Origin: Porogramme epimiltina
Taxonomy: Eukaryota > Basidiomycota > Agaricomycetes > Polyporales > Polyporaceae
DNA: 20,991 bases
NCBI GenBank assembly: GCA_900155495.1
Contig: FTLJ01001742.1
Coordinates: forward strand, 1 to 20,991
Reading direction: 5' to 3'
Position 1 is the stretch's first letter. Each line of letters begins with the position of its first letter. The notes below the pieces were generated by a model. That model did no database searches and had not been told where the DNA came from. It saw only the letters and a program-made list of their open reading frames with translations. Position numbers and translations under genes: made by a program. Positions 1 through 9,263 of this stretch are shown here, piece after piece.

Positions 1-1262
1 GAGGAGGGGGAGGTGGTGGTGCGCCGCCCCCGCTAGCTGCGGGCGGTGGAGGCGGAGGTGGCGGGGGCGGCGGGGGCGCCCCGCCCGTTGGAGCTGGGGG
101 GCGACCAGGGGGAGGCGGAGGCGGCGGAGGGGCAGCCGCCGGTCGTGAGGGGGGTGCAGGTGGAGGTGGAGGAGCCGCTGTTCGTGTGGGGGGTGCGGGA
201 GGTGGAGGGGGACCGGTCTTAGGTCGCGTAGGCGGCGCGGGTGGTGGCGCGGGATTGGAACGCGTAGGCGGGGGTGGGGGCGCAGGAGATGGTGGAGGAG
301 ACGGCGCAGCGGGAGCTGGTGGTGGCACAGAACGTGCAGGCGGCCTCGAAGGAGGGGCTGGTGGAGGTGAGGGTGGCTTCGCTTCGGGAACAGGGTGCAT
401 TGTCCGTCGCGGGGCAGGGGGCGGAGGAGGCCTTTTCTTCGCCGAGTTCGCCGCTGCACCTCCCTTCGCCTCGGTCTGTTGGGCATCCCGCACGAAGCTC
501 TTGATGAAGTCCATGTTCTGCTCGAGGATGTCGCGCGACACGCCTTGCCCTTCGAGGTTGACGAGGAAAGCCTCCCAGGATGGGTCGACGTTCGTAGATG
601 TGAAGCCTTTCTCGGCATCGTAGCCCATGTGAGCGACGTGCTTGAAAGAGCCAGCAGTGGGACCGGATATCATCGACTTGTCGATCTTGCCGCCTTTGCT
701 CGGCTTCGAGCTCTTCTTCTTTGTAGAACTAGACTTAGATTTGGCTGGAGTACATGGTCAGAACGCGCTACTGCAAGGAAACAGGGAACAGCGCACAAGA
801 AGTGGTCTTCTTCGTCGTGACCTTCTTGTAGAAAGTTTTGGCCTCGCTCTCGTCAGAGAATACCACGCCAATCATGCAGTCCTGCAAGCCACACAAACGA
901 ACCGTCAGCACCCTACCCCCTTACAAGCCCCTCCGCCACCACAGGCACAGAGCACTCACATCTCCCGCAAACGAGTGAAAGAACGGCCGGTCCTGGAAGT
1001 ACTCGAACCCATCGTAGAGCTCGTGCTCCCAGATGATGCCTCGCGTCCCGGCGAGGTCTACGAGCTTGAGGTAGAACACACCCTGAGTGTCCTTTACGAA
1101 CGCGAGCGCGCCCTGGAGGCCCGCATACGACCATTCCTCAGGCTTCGGGTGGGCGTAGTATATCCGCGCAAGTGCTGCCGTAAAGATCTTGTTCGCCGGC
1201 GCGTTTACCGCAGACTTGACCTTAGTCTTGTCGTCGTTGGATAATGTAGATTGGGCGGGCAT
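1..1262 (-). CDS. LAS17: WASP/Las17 family actin-nucleation promoting factor, 3' end truncated by window
   Basis: Three exons read on the minus strand: 1262-960, 881-797 and 744-1, giving 377 residues before the window edge. The introns are 78 and 52 nt with GT-AG ends. Residues 1-125 form a WH1/EVH1 domain, seen in stretches such as IIWEHELYDGFEYF and GVVFSDESEAKTFYKK. A CRIB-like Cdc42/Rac-binding motif follows at about 155-172 (ISGPxxGSFKHVAHMGYD). From about residue 231 the protein is almost pure Pro-rich sequence with many runs of four or more prolines, the binding track for SH3 proteins and profilin. The WH2 and central-acidic (VCA) segments expected in this family would lie beyond position 1. 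Family role: activation of the Arp2/3 complex at cortical actin patches during endocytosis, with the proline-rich region recruiting SH3 partners and verprolin binding the WH1 domain. The ATG at 1262 is chosen because the WH1 domain begins a few residues after it. Lysine/serine-rich residues 130-149 link WH1 to CRIB. Confidence 0.93.
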
Positions 1263-1862
1263 AGTGGTGGTCGTCGCTGGGCGGAGGGTTTAGGAGAGAT
1301 GGGGTAGTCCGTGAGATGGAGAGTGGTTGGGGTATGAGAAGAAGAGCACGAAGCAGATGTGGTTGGGAGGAAACGGGCCACGGCACAGTCACCCTGGCCC
1401 CGGGCAGTACTTGGGTGCACAGGTCGGAGTGGCAGGAGGGTGGGATGACGCGCAGATATAACGATGACGCGCAGCACAAGCCGAGATGCGCTTATCCTTT
1501 CGGCTACGAACTCCGTTAGTCCGGCTATTGATCCCGTCTTACATTGGCTTGTATGCAAGCCCCTAGATCGAACACACCATCGGAAAGCGTTTTATGATCC
1601 TGTCACAATAGGACTGCCTCAATTCCTGACCACACAAGTAAATAATTTGCTCTATGTCAGGAATTCAGCGTTGTTCTTTGGCGTTACTGGATAGGCAGCA
1701 TGCTTGCTAATTCCGCTACCCGATTCAGCAAATCAAGCGAACCACAGTATCATATAATACAGTACAACGAAAGCAAACAAACAGCCAGAAAGCAGCGTTA
1801 CATGGGTGGAGTACAGCCAGATAACATACCGAATGAGGATTTGAAAAGGACTAGAGGTCACA
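1263..1862. other. Intergenic: LAS17 promoter side and DOT5 3' flank
   Basis: About 600 bases lie between the LAS17 start codon and the DOT5 stop codon, both genes being on the minus strand. The half next to DOT5 (about 1590-1860) is richer in A and T than the flanking genes, as expected of 3' UTR and polyadenylation sequence. The short open frames on either strand show no family resemblance. I see no RNA gene or repeat here. Confidence 0.6.
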
Positions 1863-2896
1863 TTAGGAAGACTCGGCACCCCCGAGCGATTTGATGAACT
1901 CCAAAGCGAGTTTGGGGCTACCACAAGTCGTCAGAAAACACGGCGAAAATGCCACTACGATAAAAACTCACCTATCAACTGGTTTGACTGGCATTTTCTT
2001 CTCGAGGAGCTTTCCTCCCTTCTCGAAAATAAAGTGGCTGCGCTTTGTCTTGCCCCCTTCCCCTGCGCCCAGCGCGGTGATAAGCACACGCTCGGGGTCC
2101 GACAGGAGCGGGTACGGGAGCTCCTTCTACAAACACCGCGTTGAGTGAGCCTATCACCTCTAACTATGTACACGGATGCCAGGGTTATCTTACCTTCTTT
2201 TGCCACTTGCTCTGAGCAGCAGGCTTGTCCGCGCTTAGGCAGTACACGTCGAAGTTCAAGGACGTGAAATCTGGGTAGATATCTCGGAAACCGCACGCCT
2301 GTTGCGTACAGCCCGCTAGAATTGCAAGAAAAGTCGTCAGACCCGTAGGAAAACGTCCAATCGGGCCAAAATTACGCACGGGTATCGGCCTTGGGGACGA
2401 GGAAGAACACGACGCCCTTCTCGGCCGCCAGGGTCGCGATATCAACATCTTCGTCCTGCTCATTCTTAAGCGTATATGAGGGCAGGACATCCCCAACGTT
2501 CACAGGTTGGAGCTTCGGAGCCGCTGGGGGCCACGCGCACGTTAGCAAATGCAACCGTGACCTAGCTGCTGCGGAAACCCCTACCTGCGCCCTCCTCAAC
2601 ACCAGTCGCCTCCCCCTTGTCGCTAGCTTTTGTAGCCTTAGTCTGAGCGAGGAATGACATTTTCAGATTTTCTCTCATAAAAAAGGCAAGAAAATTACCT
2701 TCTTCACGGCGGGGGCCTCCCCAGCATCGCCCTCGCCCCCCTCTGCGTCCGCGGCGGCAGGCCGCTTCTTCGACGCCTTGGGCGCGGCCTTCTTCGCCGG
2801 CACCTCAGGGGCCTCGCTCTTCGGCTGGGTGGAGATGCGAGTCGACCTGCGCGTGGGCTCGACGGGCTCCTTGGTCGCTTTCGCGCGCGGCGGCAT
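1863..2896 (-). CDS. DOT5: Nuclear thiol peroxidase, Dot5/PrxQ (BCP-type) peroxiredoxin
   Basis: Six exons on the minus strand: 2896-2699, 2642-2585, 2523-2380, 2315-2194, 2126-1972 and 1917-1863, giving 243 residues. The introns are 54-67 nt. Residues 1 to about 90 are a basic Lys/Ala/Pro-rich tail (for example PKASKKRP), consistent with a nuclear localisation segment. The peroxiredoxin domain starts at about PVNVGDVLPSYTLKNE. The catalytic motif ADTPGCTQQACGFRD is rebuilt across an intron that splits the proline codon. Cys136 is the expected peroxidatic cysteine and Cys141, five residues on, the resolving cysteine, which is the atypical 2-Cys layout of bacterioferritin comigratory protein. 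Later landmarks are LSADKPAAQSKWQ, YPLLSDPERVL and PVDSPKLALEFIKSLGG. Family role: thioredoxin-dependent reduction of alkyl hydroperoxides and H2O2 in the nucleus; yeast Dot5 was also found as a disruptor of telomeric silencing when overexpressed. The length is slightly above the yeast protein because of the longer tail. Confidence 0.94.
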
Positions 2897-2949
2897 GGTG
2901 CACTGTGGGGAGGGGGCGACGGCGGTGGTGGTGGTTGGGAAGAAACCTG

Positions 2950-2962
2950 GGCACCGGGTGCC
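2950..2962. promoter_or_regulatory. Short palindrome GGCACC-G-GGTGCC upstream of DOT5
   Basis: A perfect 6+1+6 inverted repeat lies 54-66 bases upstream of the DOT5 start codon. Its position suits a proximal promoter element or a 5' UTR hairpin. I cannot assign it to a known factor, and the regulatory role is inference. Confidence 0.25.
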
Positions 2963-3123
2963 TGGGGGTCGCGACCGTGGATCCTCCGGACGTCCAGCCT
3001 GTCGGCCACGCTGCTTACATACCCCGCACGGTTAGCGTGCTTCGCGGGCGTGCATACCAGACGTCAGGCTCCTATTCTAGCTGGCGGGTCCCCAGTCCGG
3101 GGCTCCGCGTGGATGTGGGGGTG

Positions 3124-3164
3124 TGCGCGCGTTGCGCGCGTAGTCGCGCAATCACTCGCGCGTC
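3124..3164. promoter_or_regulatory. CGCG-rich cluster upstream of DOT5
   Basis: TGCGCGCG occurs twice one base apart (3124-3131 and 3133-3140), followed by TCGCGCA at 3144-3150 and CTCGCGCGTCA at 3155-3164. The cluster sits about 230-270 bases upstream of the DOT5 ATG. CGCG-cored sites bind MBF/SBF-like and other fungal regulators, but no exact MCB (ACGCGT) is present. It may simply be a CpG-rich stretch. Confidence 0.2.
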
Positions 3165-3648
3165 ATTTGGTCCATGGGGAGCCTTGTTTGGGTTTGAGCG
3201 GCGATCCACTCCATCGTTGGGGCGTGGCTGCCGTACTTTCGAAAGTTAACATTCTAATTTCTCGCTCGAAGTGGAGTGGTAGGAAAGCGTCGACATTTCA
3301 CGATAGCTGGCTTTAGATTAACAACTACAGTCTGCACCTAACAACCTCACAAGACTCGACTAATAGCCGACATCGGTGTGCTCTTGTTAGTGACAGGAAA
3401 GAGTACTCTACTGTAAAGTGTGGGGCAGGCTCCGCTGGCTGTAAGCTGGGCAACGTATGCAAGAACGAGCTTCCGAGGGAGCGGAGTGCGATGAGATCAT
3501 CCTAGGGTCCACGCATAGTATCGTACTAGTATCCAACAAAGTGTCAGCACACGAGTGTCCATGTCCGTGTGCGAGTGCGACCATGCGAATGCCCTGAAAC
3601 GAAAATATGAGCCAAATGCGGCTATAAATTGTCACTAGTCAAGCACCT

Positions 3649-6600
3649 TTAAGATGCGACTTCATCACCCTCGGCGATCGAGCTTGCGGATGCCCTCCGC
3701 CCAAGCAGTCTCGATGCTACGGGCGATATCGGGCTCGCTGTGGCTGAGCCGGGCGTACTCTGGCTCCGTTCGATGGGCGAAGGTGCGTCTCCGCTACCCT
3801 GACTATCTATCGAAACGGTTGAAGAAGATGAGCGCGTGCGGCGGATATATGGTCTTGGCGGGGGCTTCTGTGTCTCCGGGGCGGTCACTGGCGGCGCCAG
3901 GTCGGCGGGGACCTCCTCAGTGCCGAAGTCGTCAACCAATCGTGGAGGCGGTCGCTCGACCATTGCCTCGAGGAGCTACACAAGGCGAGGGATGACGTAA
4001 ACGGCTGGCTCTATGGCGCCAGCGAAAGTCACGTACCTCTTTTCGAAGCTCTTCACCTGCATATTCCCCTTCCATCTCCTCTGTGGTAAGAAGCACAGCT
4101 CCCTTGCGGAAGACTTCGCCCTCCTCCTCGACAAGTCTCCTAGACCTAGAATGCCACATATGAGCATATACACACTAATTGGAGGATTAAGCACATACAG
4201 GTCCGTGGGCGATACGAGGTCCTCAAGGCCCTCTTCTGGCTCTGGCGGCACAGGCACATCACCATCTTCGTCGTCTGACTCCGAAATTAAGAACGTTGGG
4301 CTGAGAATGCTCTCCACCGGTTCCGGCTCCGGTTCTGCTCGACCTTTCCCCTTGTCCACCCGAGGGGTAAAGGGTTCGTCGTCCTCATCGTCCGATGGTT
4401 CCGGAGCCGTCGACGAGGCACTCCCCTCGAGGGTGTGGGTCGCGTGCCCGTTGCTAGCCGCGACGCCTGTGTCGAGCCCTAGTCCTTGTAACGTAAGTCG
4501 TTCGGGCTTGTGTTCGAGGCGGCCAAGGAGAGACATGAGATCGTCGTTGAGCCCAAGGAGGCTCTCGAGACGCAATGGGTCGGTGGTCCTCTCGATCGTG
4601 ATTACTAGGGCCTTCATCATCTCCCTTGTCGACTCTACGAGTTCCGCATCCGGCCCTGCCACCGGCGACACTGGCGACGAGGACGAGGACGAAGATGGTG
4701 TGCGCGCGAGTAGCTCCTCGATTTCGGCTTTCCGTGCGTGGATCTGAGCGACGAAGTCGGTCTCGGTCTGTTCCGTGGAAGGGGAATGGATGTTAGATGG
4801 GTCCCGAGACGGAGGAGACGAGATGTCAACGCGCTCATCGACCTTTTTCTTGTCGTCCTCACGGATAGATTTAGCTAGTTCGCTCTGCTCTATCATGCCC
4901 CAGACGCCCTTGGCCTCGCCCCTTCCGCTCGATCCAGCCTGGGAGGCCTTCTCGGCCTCCTCGGTGTTCCGTACGCAAGATTCGAGGATATCGCGGCACA
5001 TCCTACCAAAGTATAAGCGAGGACGCCTCTATGGTTGAAATTCGACGTACCTGGCCATCTCTTCATCTCCCGGAGGAATGTTGAGGTCAAGACAGCGCAT
5101 AACGTGGTTCGCTTTGAGGCCCGAACTAAGCGCCATTACACCGGCGATGTCGATGTTGTTCGTAGTAAGGTCGAGGTGCAATAATGACGCAGACTCAGGA
5201 AGGAACTCCGCAAGAGCAATGGCGCCTGCCGAAGTCATGGAGGTAGAAGACAGGAACAGGCGCTTCAAAGCACTGTTCAGGGTGAACGCTGTCCTCAGGG
5301 ATTGAATCTGCAAAACGAAGTTAGCACCATTGACTCCGGGACTTCAACTGGCTTACTCCTTCCAAGCCGGGCCCGCAGCAAGGGTTCTTGCTCAGATCAA
5401 GGGTCTCCAAGCATGAATTGTATTTCTGAGAATCAGTCGCTTCAGCACAAGTTCCTGGTGGGAAGAAGAGAAGCATTCACCAATGCTTCTGCAATCGCAA
5501 CAAGACCCTGCACGTCAAGCTTATTCTCGCTGAGGTTGAGCACTTTGAGCGTCCGGTTACGCTTGAGCACTTGGGCGATGTACGTGATTCCAGTCCGGAT
5601 GTCGTTTCCCTTCAAGTCCAAGGTTTGGAGAGCGCCTAAGCGTGGTAGGTTGTCTAATGCGCGAACTTGTTCAAGCAGAGCAGCACTTGGACCATGCTTC
5701 ACGTTGTCATGACCATTGCTGGTTGATTGAGCAATGCGGGGAGGCGGAGGTGGGTGACGCGCGATAACTCCGCCCTGAGCGGAAGATGCAATGATGGGTA
5801 TCGGCCTTCCTGAGGGTGATAACGGGTTCGTGTTTCCCGGGGTAGGAGCTCCCATCGACGCACCGCGCCGAGCTTTAGGAATGTAAGGTGTGTAAGTCGT
5901 TTGCGGCGCAGCCGAGGGATGTCGAGGTGGAGGGAGTATAGGGCCTGCTTTCGGAGCAATAGCCCCTCCGTTAGATGTGGGTATTGTGAGTAGTGGTCGT
6001 GTGGGAGTCACTGGTGTTGAAGGTGGTGAGACGAAGGGCGACAGGCTGGATGTAGATGTTGCAGGAGAAGGGGGGGCGGATGCGTCGCCTGTAGCGGGAA
6101 AGCGGTCCGGGTAGTCCTTGATCATCAGCGCAATCGCAACTGCACCAGTGGCACTGATACGGTTATGCCTGAGTGAAATGTTTCGTAGTGACGACTTCCG
6201 GACGGCGTGTGCTGTGATTCCATAAACTTCTGAAGAGCAAATACTGACAATCGACTTACCAAGCGCATCAAGGGCTTGTGGCTTGAGCGAACAATCATCC
6301 AGGCGTAGTGAAACTACTCCAGGCGTCGGCGCATCAGGTAGGGCGGCCGCAATATACTCGACAGACTTCTTGTCCAGCGCATTCTGCGACAAATCCAAAA
6401 ACTGAAGCACCCTAGCCTACACCGCATCAGACCTCCGCTCACGCGCGAACGAGCGTTGGGCAGTACCTTGGTCACATATGCTCCGATGAGACGGAATGCC
6501 GGTGCTTTCATGCGTCTATTGGACGCTACAGACAGGAATGTGAGAGTACCGGGGATGAGAAGTGCGTGAAGCATTGGCTTCAAGATCTAATACCATGATG

Positions 6601-7464
6601 AGAAACAGATAATGGTGCAGAGGAAGTTGCGTAGACTTACAATCTCATCCAAATCGCACTCCTTGAACACCAGCTTCCTCAGCCCCCACTCAATCGTGAA
6701 TACGTCGGAAAGGACGGATGCGACGCCGACATTAAGTTGAATCCCGGATAGATCTACTGTGCGCGGGAAGGCGCCGCCTCCACGCTACAGAAGGGGTAAG
6801 CATCTCGTTGAGCAGAGACCCTTCCAGCGAGGTGGCAAGGAACATCTCTCGGGTAGGAATCACGTAACGGGGCATGCGAGCGCATACGGCCACTATGGAG
6901 CGTTCCGCAGAATGTCCATCCACGTCAACAATTCTGTGCTGCGCTCGAGAAGCCTCGTAGGGATCCTTACACCAATGGATGTCCTGAACACAGCGGGTGT
7001 TAGACGGAACCACATACCTTGAAAGCAGCAGATATAGCAGGATCAGGCACCTCTTCCCGGCCCAAGCAGCACTCCCGGTAGAACCCCTCCACCTTGTCCA
7101 TACTCCACCAGTCATCGTCGGCAGGCACATCGGTGGAAGCATTGCTCCCGCGGACAACGCGCCGTCTCCGCTCAAGCTCGCGCTCCTCTATGTTCCGTTT
7201 CTCCTCCTTGAGCGTCGGCGTAGACGGGGGGTTCGCCGCCAAGATTGGATAGACGGTGGTCATCTCCGGGAGGATGAAGTGAGCTCGTTTGAGCGGGCGG
7301 ACCTCATCGTTGACAGCAGCGCCTGGCTGGTTCTGTGTGGGTAGGAGTTTGGAGAGTCGCGCGAGCGAGAAGAACGACTGCTGAGGAGGCGGAGGGCGCT
7401 TCAGAATAGACTTGCCGGGGATGGGGATGGTGACCGCTGACGACGAGGCAGATGGTGAGAGCAT
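3649..7464 (-). CDS. Leucine-rich repeat (RNI-like) protein resembling PPP1R37, protein phosphatase 1 regulatory subunit
   Basis: Ten exons on the minus strand: 7464-7018, 6784-6641, 6586-6467, 6416-6260, 6211-5481, 5425-5357, 5307-5051, 5002-4199, 4139-4037 and 3975-3649, giving 1052 residues. The first intron is 233 nt and the other eight are 48-61 nt. Residues 1-65 are a basic Pro/Ser-rich tail with GKSILKRPPP and KRAHFILPEM. A helical segment with DDWWSMDKVEGFYRECC follows. Leucine-rich repeats run from about residue 155 to 325 (PRTVDLSGIQL, LQFLDLSQNALD, LRNISLRHNRIS). A Ser/Pro-rich insert of about 140 residues interrupts them, and repeats resume at about 475-635 (LQTLDLKGNDI, LKVLNLSENKLD, LLHLDLTTNNID, MRCLDLNIPPGDEEM). 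The C-terminal 400 residues are acidic, Ser-rich and probably disordered. The order and spacing of an RVxF-like site, a W/helix segment and the last repeats match animal PPP1R37, which binds and inhibits protein phosphatase 1. Membership of the LRR superfamily is clear; the PPP1R37 assignment is from remembered family layout and is less certain. Confidence 0.85.
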
Positions 7465-8367
7465 TGCTGCATCTCAGACGAGGACAGACGTCGAGCGGGA
7501 GGTGGAGGACGATGGTGAGGCACAACCGTTTGAGAATGATCAGGCCGGCAGTCCGCGAGCTTAATCCGAATAGGCGCTTATGACTAGAACGTCATTCAAA
7601 CAATAATTGGCCGCAGCATATGGCGGTCATTGTGATTTACTTACTGGGCACTATTACCCGCTTCTTACCTACCACTTTCCAAGTACAGCGATTGCGTGGC
7701 ACTCACGTGGAGGGGGAATCAGGCCCGGCGGCTTCATAGCTTCCGGTCGACTCGAGGTTCGAATCGCCTCTATTCTCGAACTTCACCTTGTATAATCTCA
7801 CATGAGCGTTCGCATGGCTGGAGGTCTACCAAACATGACATCGATTGATGCAAGCCCTTGAGAGTTTCCAAGATCTCAGGACTGTCGCACCAGCTGGCAG
7901 TGCACGATGACTAGCCAGACGGCCGCCCCCGTCTGATTTCCCGTCGTTCAGGTTAGCTTCATCCCATCATGTCCTCGAGGCAGTCGTGCCTGCAGATTCC
8001 TGACAGGGCTATCCTGCCGATGGATTGTTTATTTACGAAGGCGTCATCAGGGCGTGCACATTGCACTGCCTCGTGGGAGGCGAGGACTCGGCGGGGAGTC
8101 ATTCTCTGTGCTCAGCGCATAGCCTATCCGTAGTGAGACCTCGAGGTCACAATCGTGCCTACCTACCCGAAACTCGCCGGCACTATTGAGGGGACGATAA
8201 CGAATGCCATAGCACGCATCCCAACCCCTTCGAAACAAATTAGTCTAAATTTATTAGTGAATGCCAAAGGACATGGGATACATGGGACCAGCCATAAGCC
8301 AAGAAAGGATACAAATAATAGCTTTAGCGATACAACAATTACGATTAGAGTAGAGCGGAAAAACTTT
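7465..8367. other. Intergenic: LRR gene promoter side and GST 3' flank
   Basis: About 900 bases between the LRR gene start codon and the GST stop codon. The longest open frames are about 60 codons and show no conserved features. The stretch 8220-8370, next to the GST stop, is A/T-rich and fits a 3' UTR. A GTTCGAATC string near 7757 looks like a tRNA T-loop, but the rest of a tRNA is missing (see rejected items). Confidence 0.55.
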
Positions 8368-9263
8368 TCAATACACATCCATGTATTCCCGGCAGCGAGT
8401 GTAGAGACGGGCCCACCGTCCACCGTTCCACTCGCGGATCCGGGCCCAACAGTCGTGGGGAGATACTTTCTCAACCCAGATTCTAAGTCCGACCGTCAGA
8501 CATGCAAAGTCATGCAAAGTCACGCCGCGAAGGAGGTACTCACAGCACAGAGCACAGCGCAAAATCAGCATAGGAGACGTCGCGCCCCATGGCCACGACC
8601 CCGTTGCCGTCTGTCGTGTTCTTCTCGAGGACACTGGCGAGGAAGGTGAACTGCTCCCTCGCCGCCGCCCATGCCTGCTCGTACTGTGCGCTCGTAAGCG
8701 GAGCCCCTGCCGGTCCCGGGGTCGCCGCGCCCCCGCCCCCGTGGCGGAAGTGCGCCTGGCTGCGCTCGGGGAGACGCTGGTGTGTGAGGGGGACAAGGAT
8801 GGGGAGGAGCGGCTTGACAAACACGTCTTGAACGTAGTGTGCGAAGAGCGTCTGCAGGGCACGCGAGCCCTCGGGAAAGATCGGACGCGCGGGGTATGCC
8901 GCCTCGAGGTACTCGGCAATCGTGCTGGCGTTGGAGAGGACGAGGGGCGTGGCGGGGTTGCGCATCGGGTCGACGATGACGGGAAGGGTGTATACGGGCC
9001 GGCCGTCTGGTTTGTGGGAGGTGGGGGGAGCACCGAGCATGCGCATGGTGGCCTCGACGTCGGAGAACTCGATCCACGCGGTGCGGTATGGCAGGCGTTT
9101 ATAATTGAGAATGAAGCTGGGAAGGACGGGTCGGCGTCAACGGCCGCTGTTTAGCATGAAACGAGCAAAGGGGGTGGCCGTACCGAATACGCCAGATATT
9201 AGGAGCCCATGGTTGTGGGATCGTAGAGTGTATGTCGTAGAGAGTGATTGCGGTGTGAGACAT
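8368..9263 (-). CDS. Glutathione S-transferase, fungal GSTFuA class (LigE/etherase-related)
   Basis: Three exons on the minus strand: 9263-9184, 9116-8544 and 8482-8368, giving 255 residues with introns of 67 and 61 nt. The N-terminal thioredoxin-fold domain opens with ITLYDIHSTIPQPWAPN, close to the STxPGxAWSPN segment typical of GSTFuA proteins. It continues with ILNYKRLPYRTAWIEFSDVE, cis-proline Pro72 in YTLPVIVDP, and the glutathione-binding SNASTIAEYLE helix at 88-98. The all-helical C-terminal domain ends with VSYADFALCSVLIWVEKVSPHDCW and GGRWARLYTRCREYMD, also family hallmarks. Known role of the class: glutathione conjugation and binding of wood-derived phenolics or other hydrophobic ligands, expanded in lignin-degrading fungi; cytosolic. 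The ATG at 9263 has a strong context (GCCACCATG) and matches family N-termini. An in-frame ATG at 9296 would add 11 residues. The substrate cannot be told from sequence. Confidence 0.92.
8501..8520. repeat. Two-copy tandem repeat of CATGCAAAGT in GST intron 2
   Basis: A 10-base unit is perfectly duplicated inside the second GST intron (8483-8543). It leaves the splice sites intact, and a third partial unit begins at 8519. It looks like recent replication slippage with no evident function. Confidence 0.6.

Larger units (their letters stand above)
2897..3648. other. Intergenic: DOT5 upstream region and 3' flank of the LRR gene
   Basis: About 750 bases between two minus-strand genes. The half adjacent to DOT5 is GC-rich and carries a short perfect palindrome and a CGCG cluster, listed separately. 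The half near the LRR gene is more A/T-rich, as expected of its 3' UTR. No open frame here shows conserved domain features, and I see no RNA gene. Confidence 0.55.

Noticed and set aside
4013..4747. 244-codon plus-strand Ser-rich frame opposite LRR exon 8
   Set aside because: It is the complement of Asp/Glu/Ser codons in the acidic tail of the LRR protein, a typical shadow.
6788..7005. Open frame between LRR exons 1 and 2 as an extra exon
   Set aside because: Using it needs a 34-nt intron on one side and breaks the frame into the following PRTVDLSG repeat. A single 233-nt intron gives a family-like join.
7695..7775. Possible tRNA, suggested by a GTTCGAATC T-loop-like string near 7757
   Set aside because: The flanking bases do not form a 5-bp T-stem, and no D-arm, anticodon stem or acceptor pairing can be drawn on either strand.
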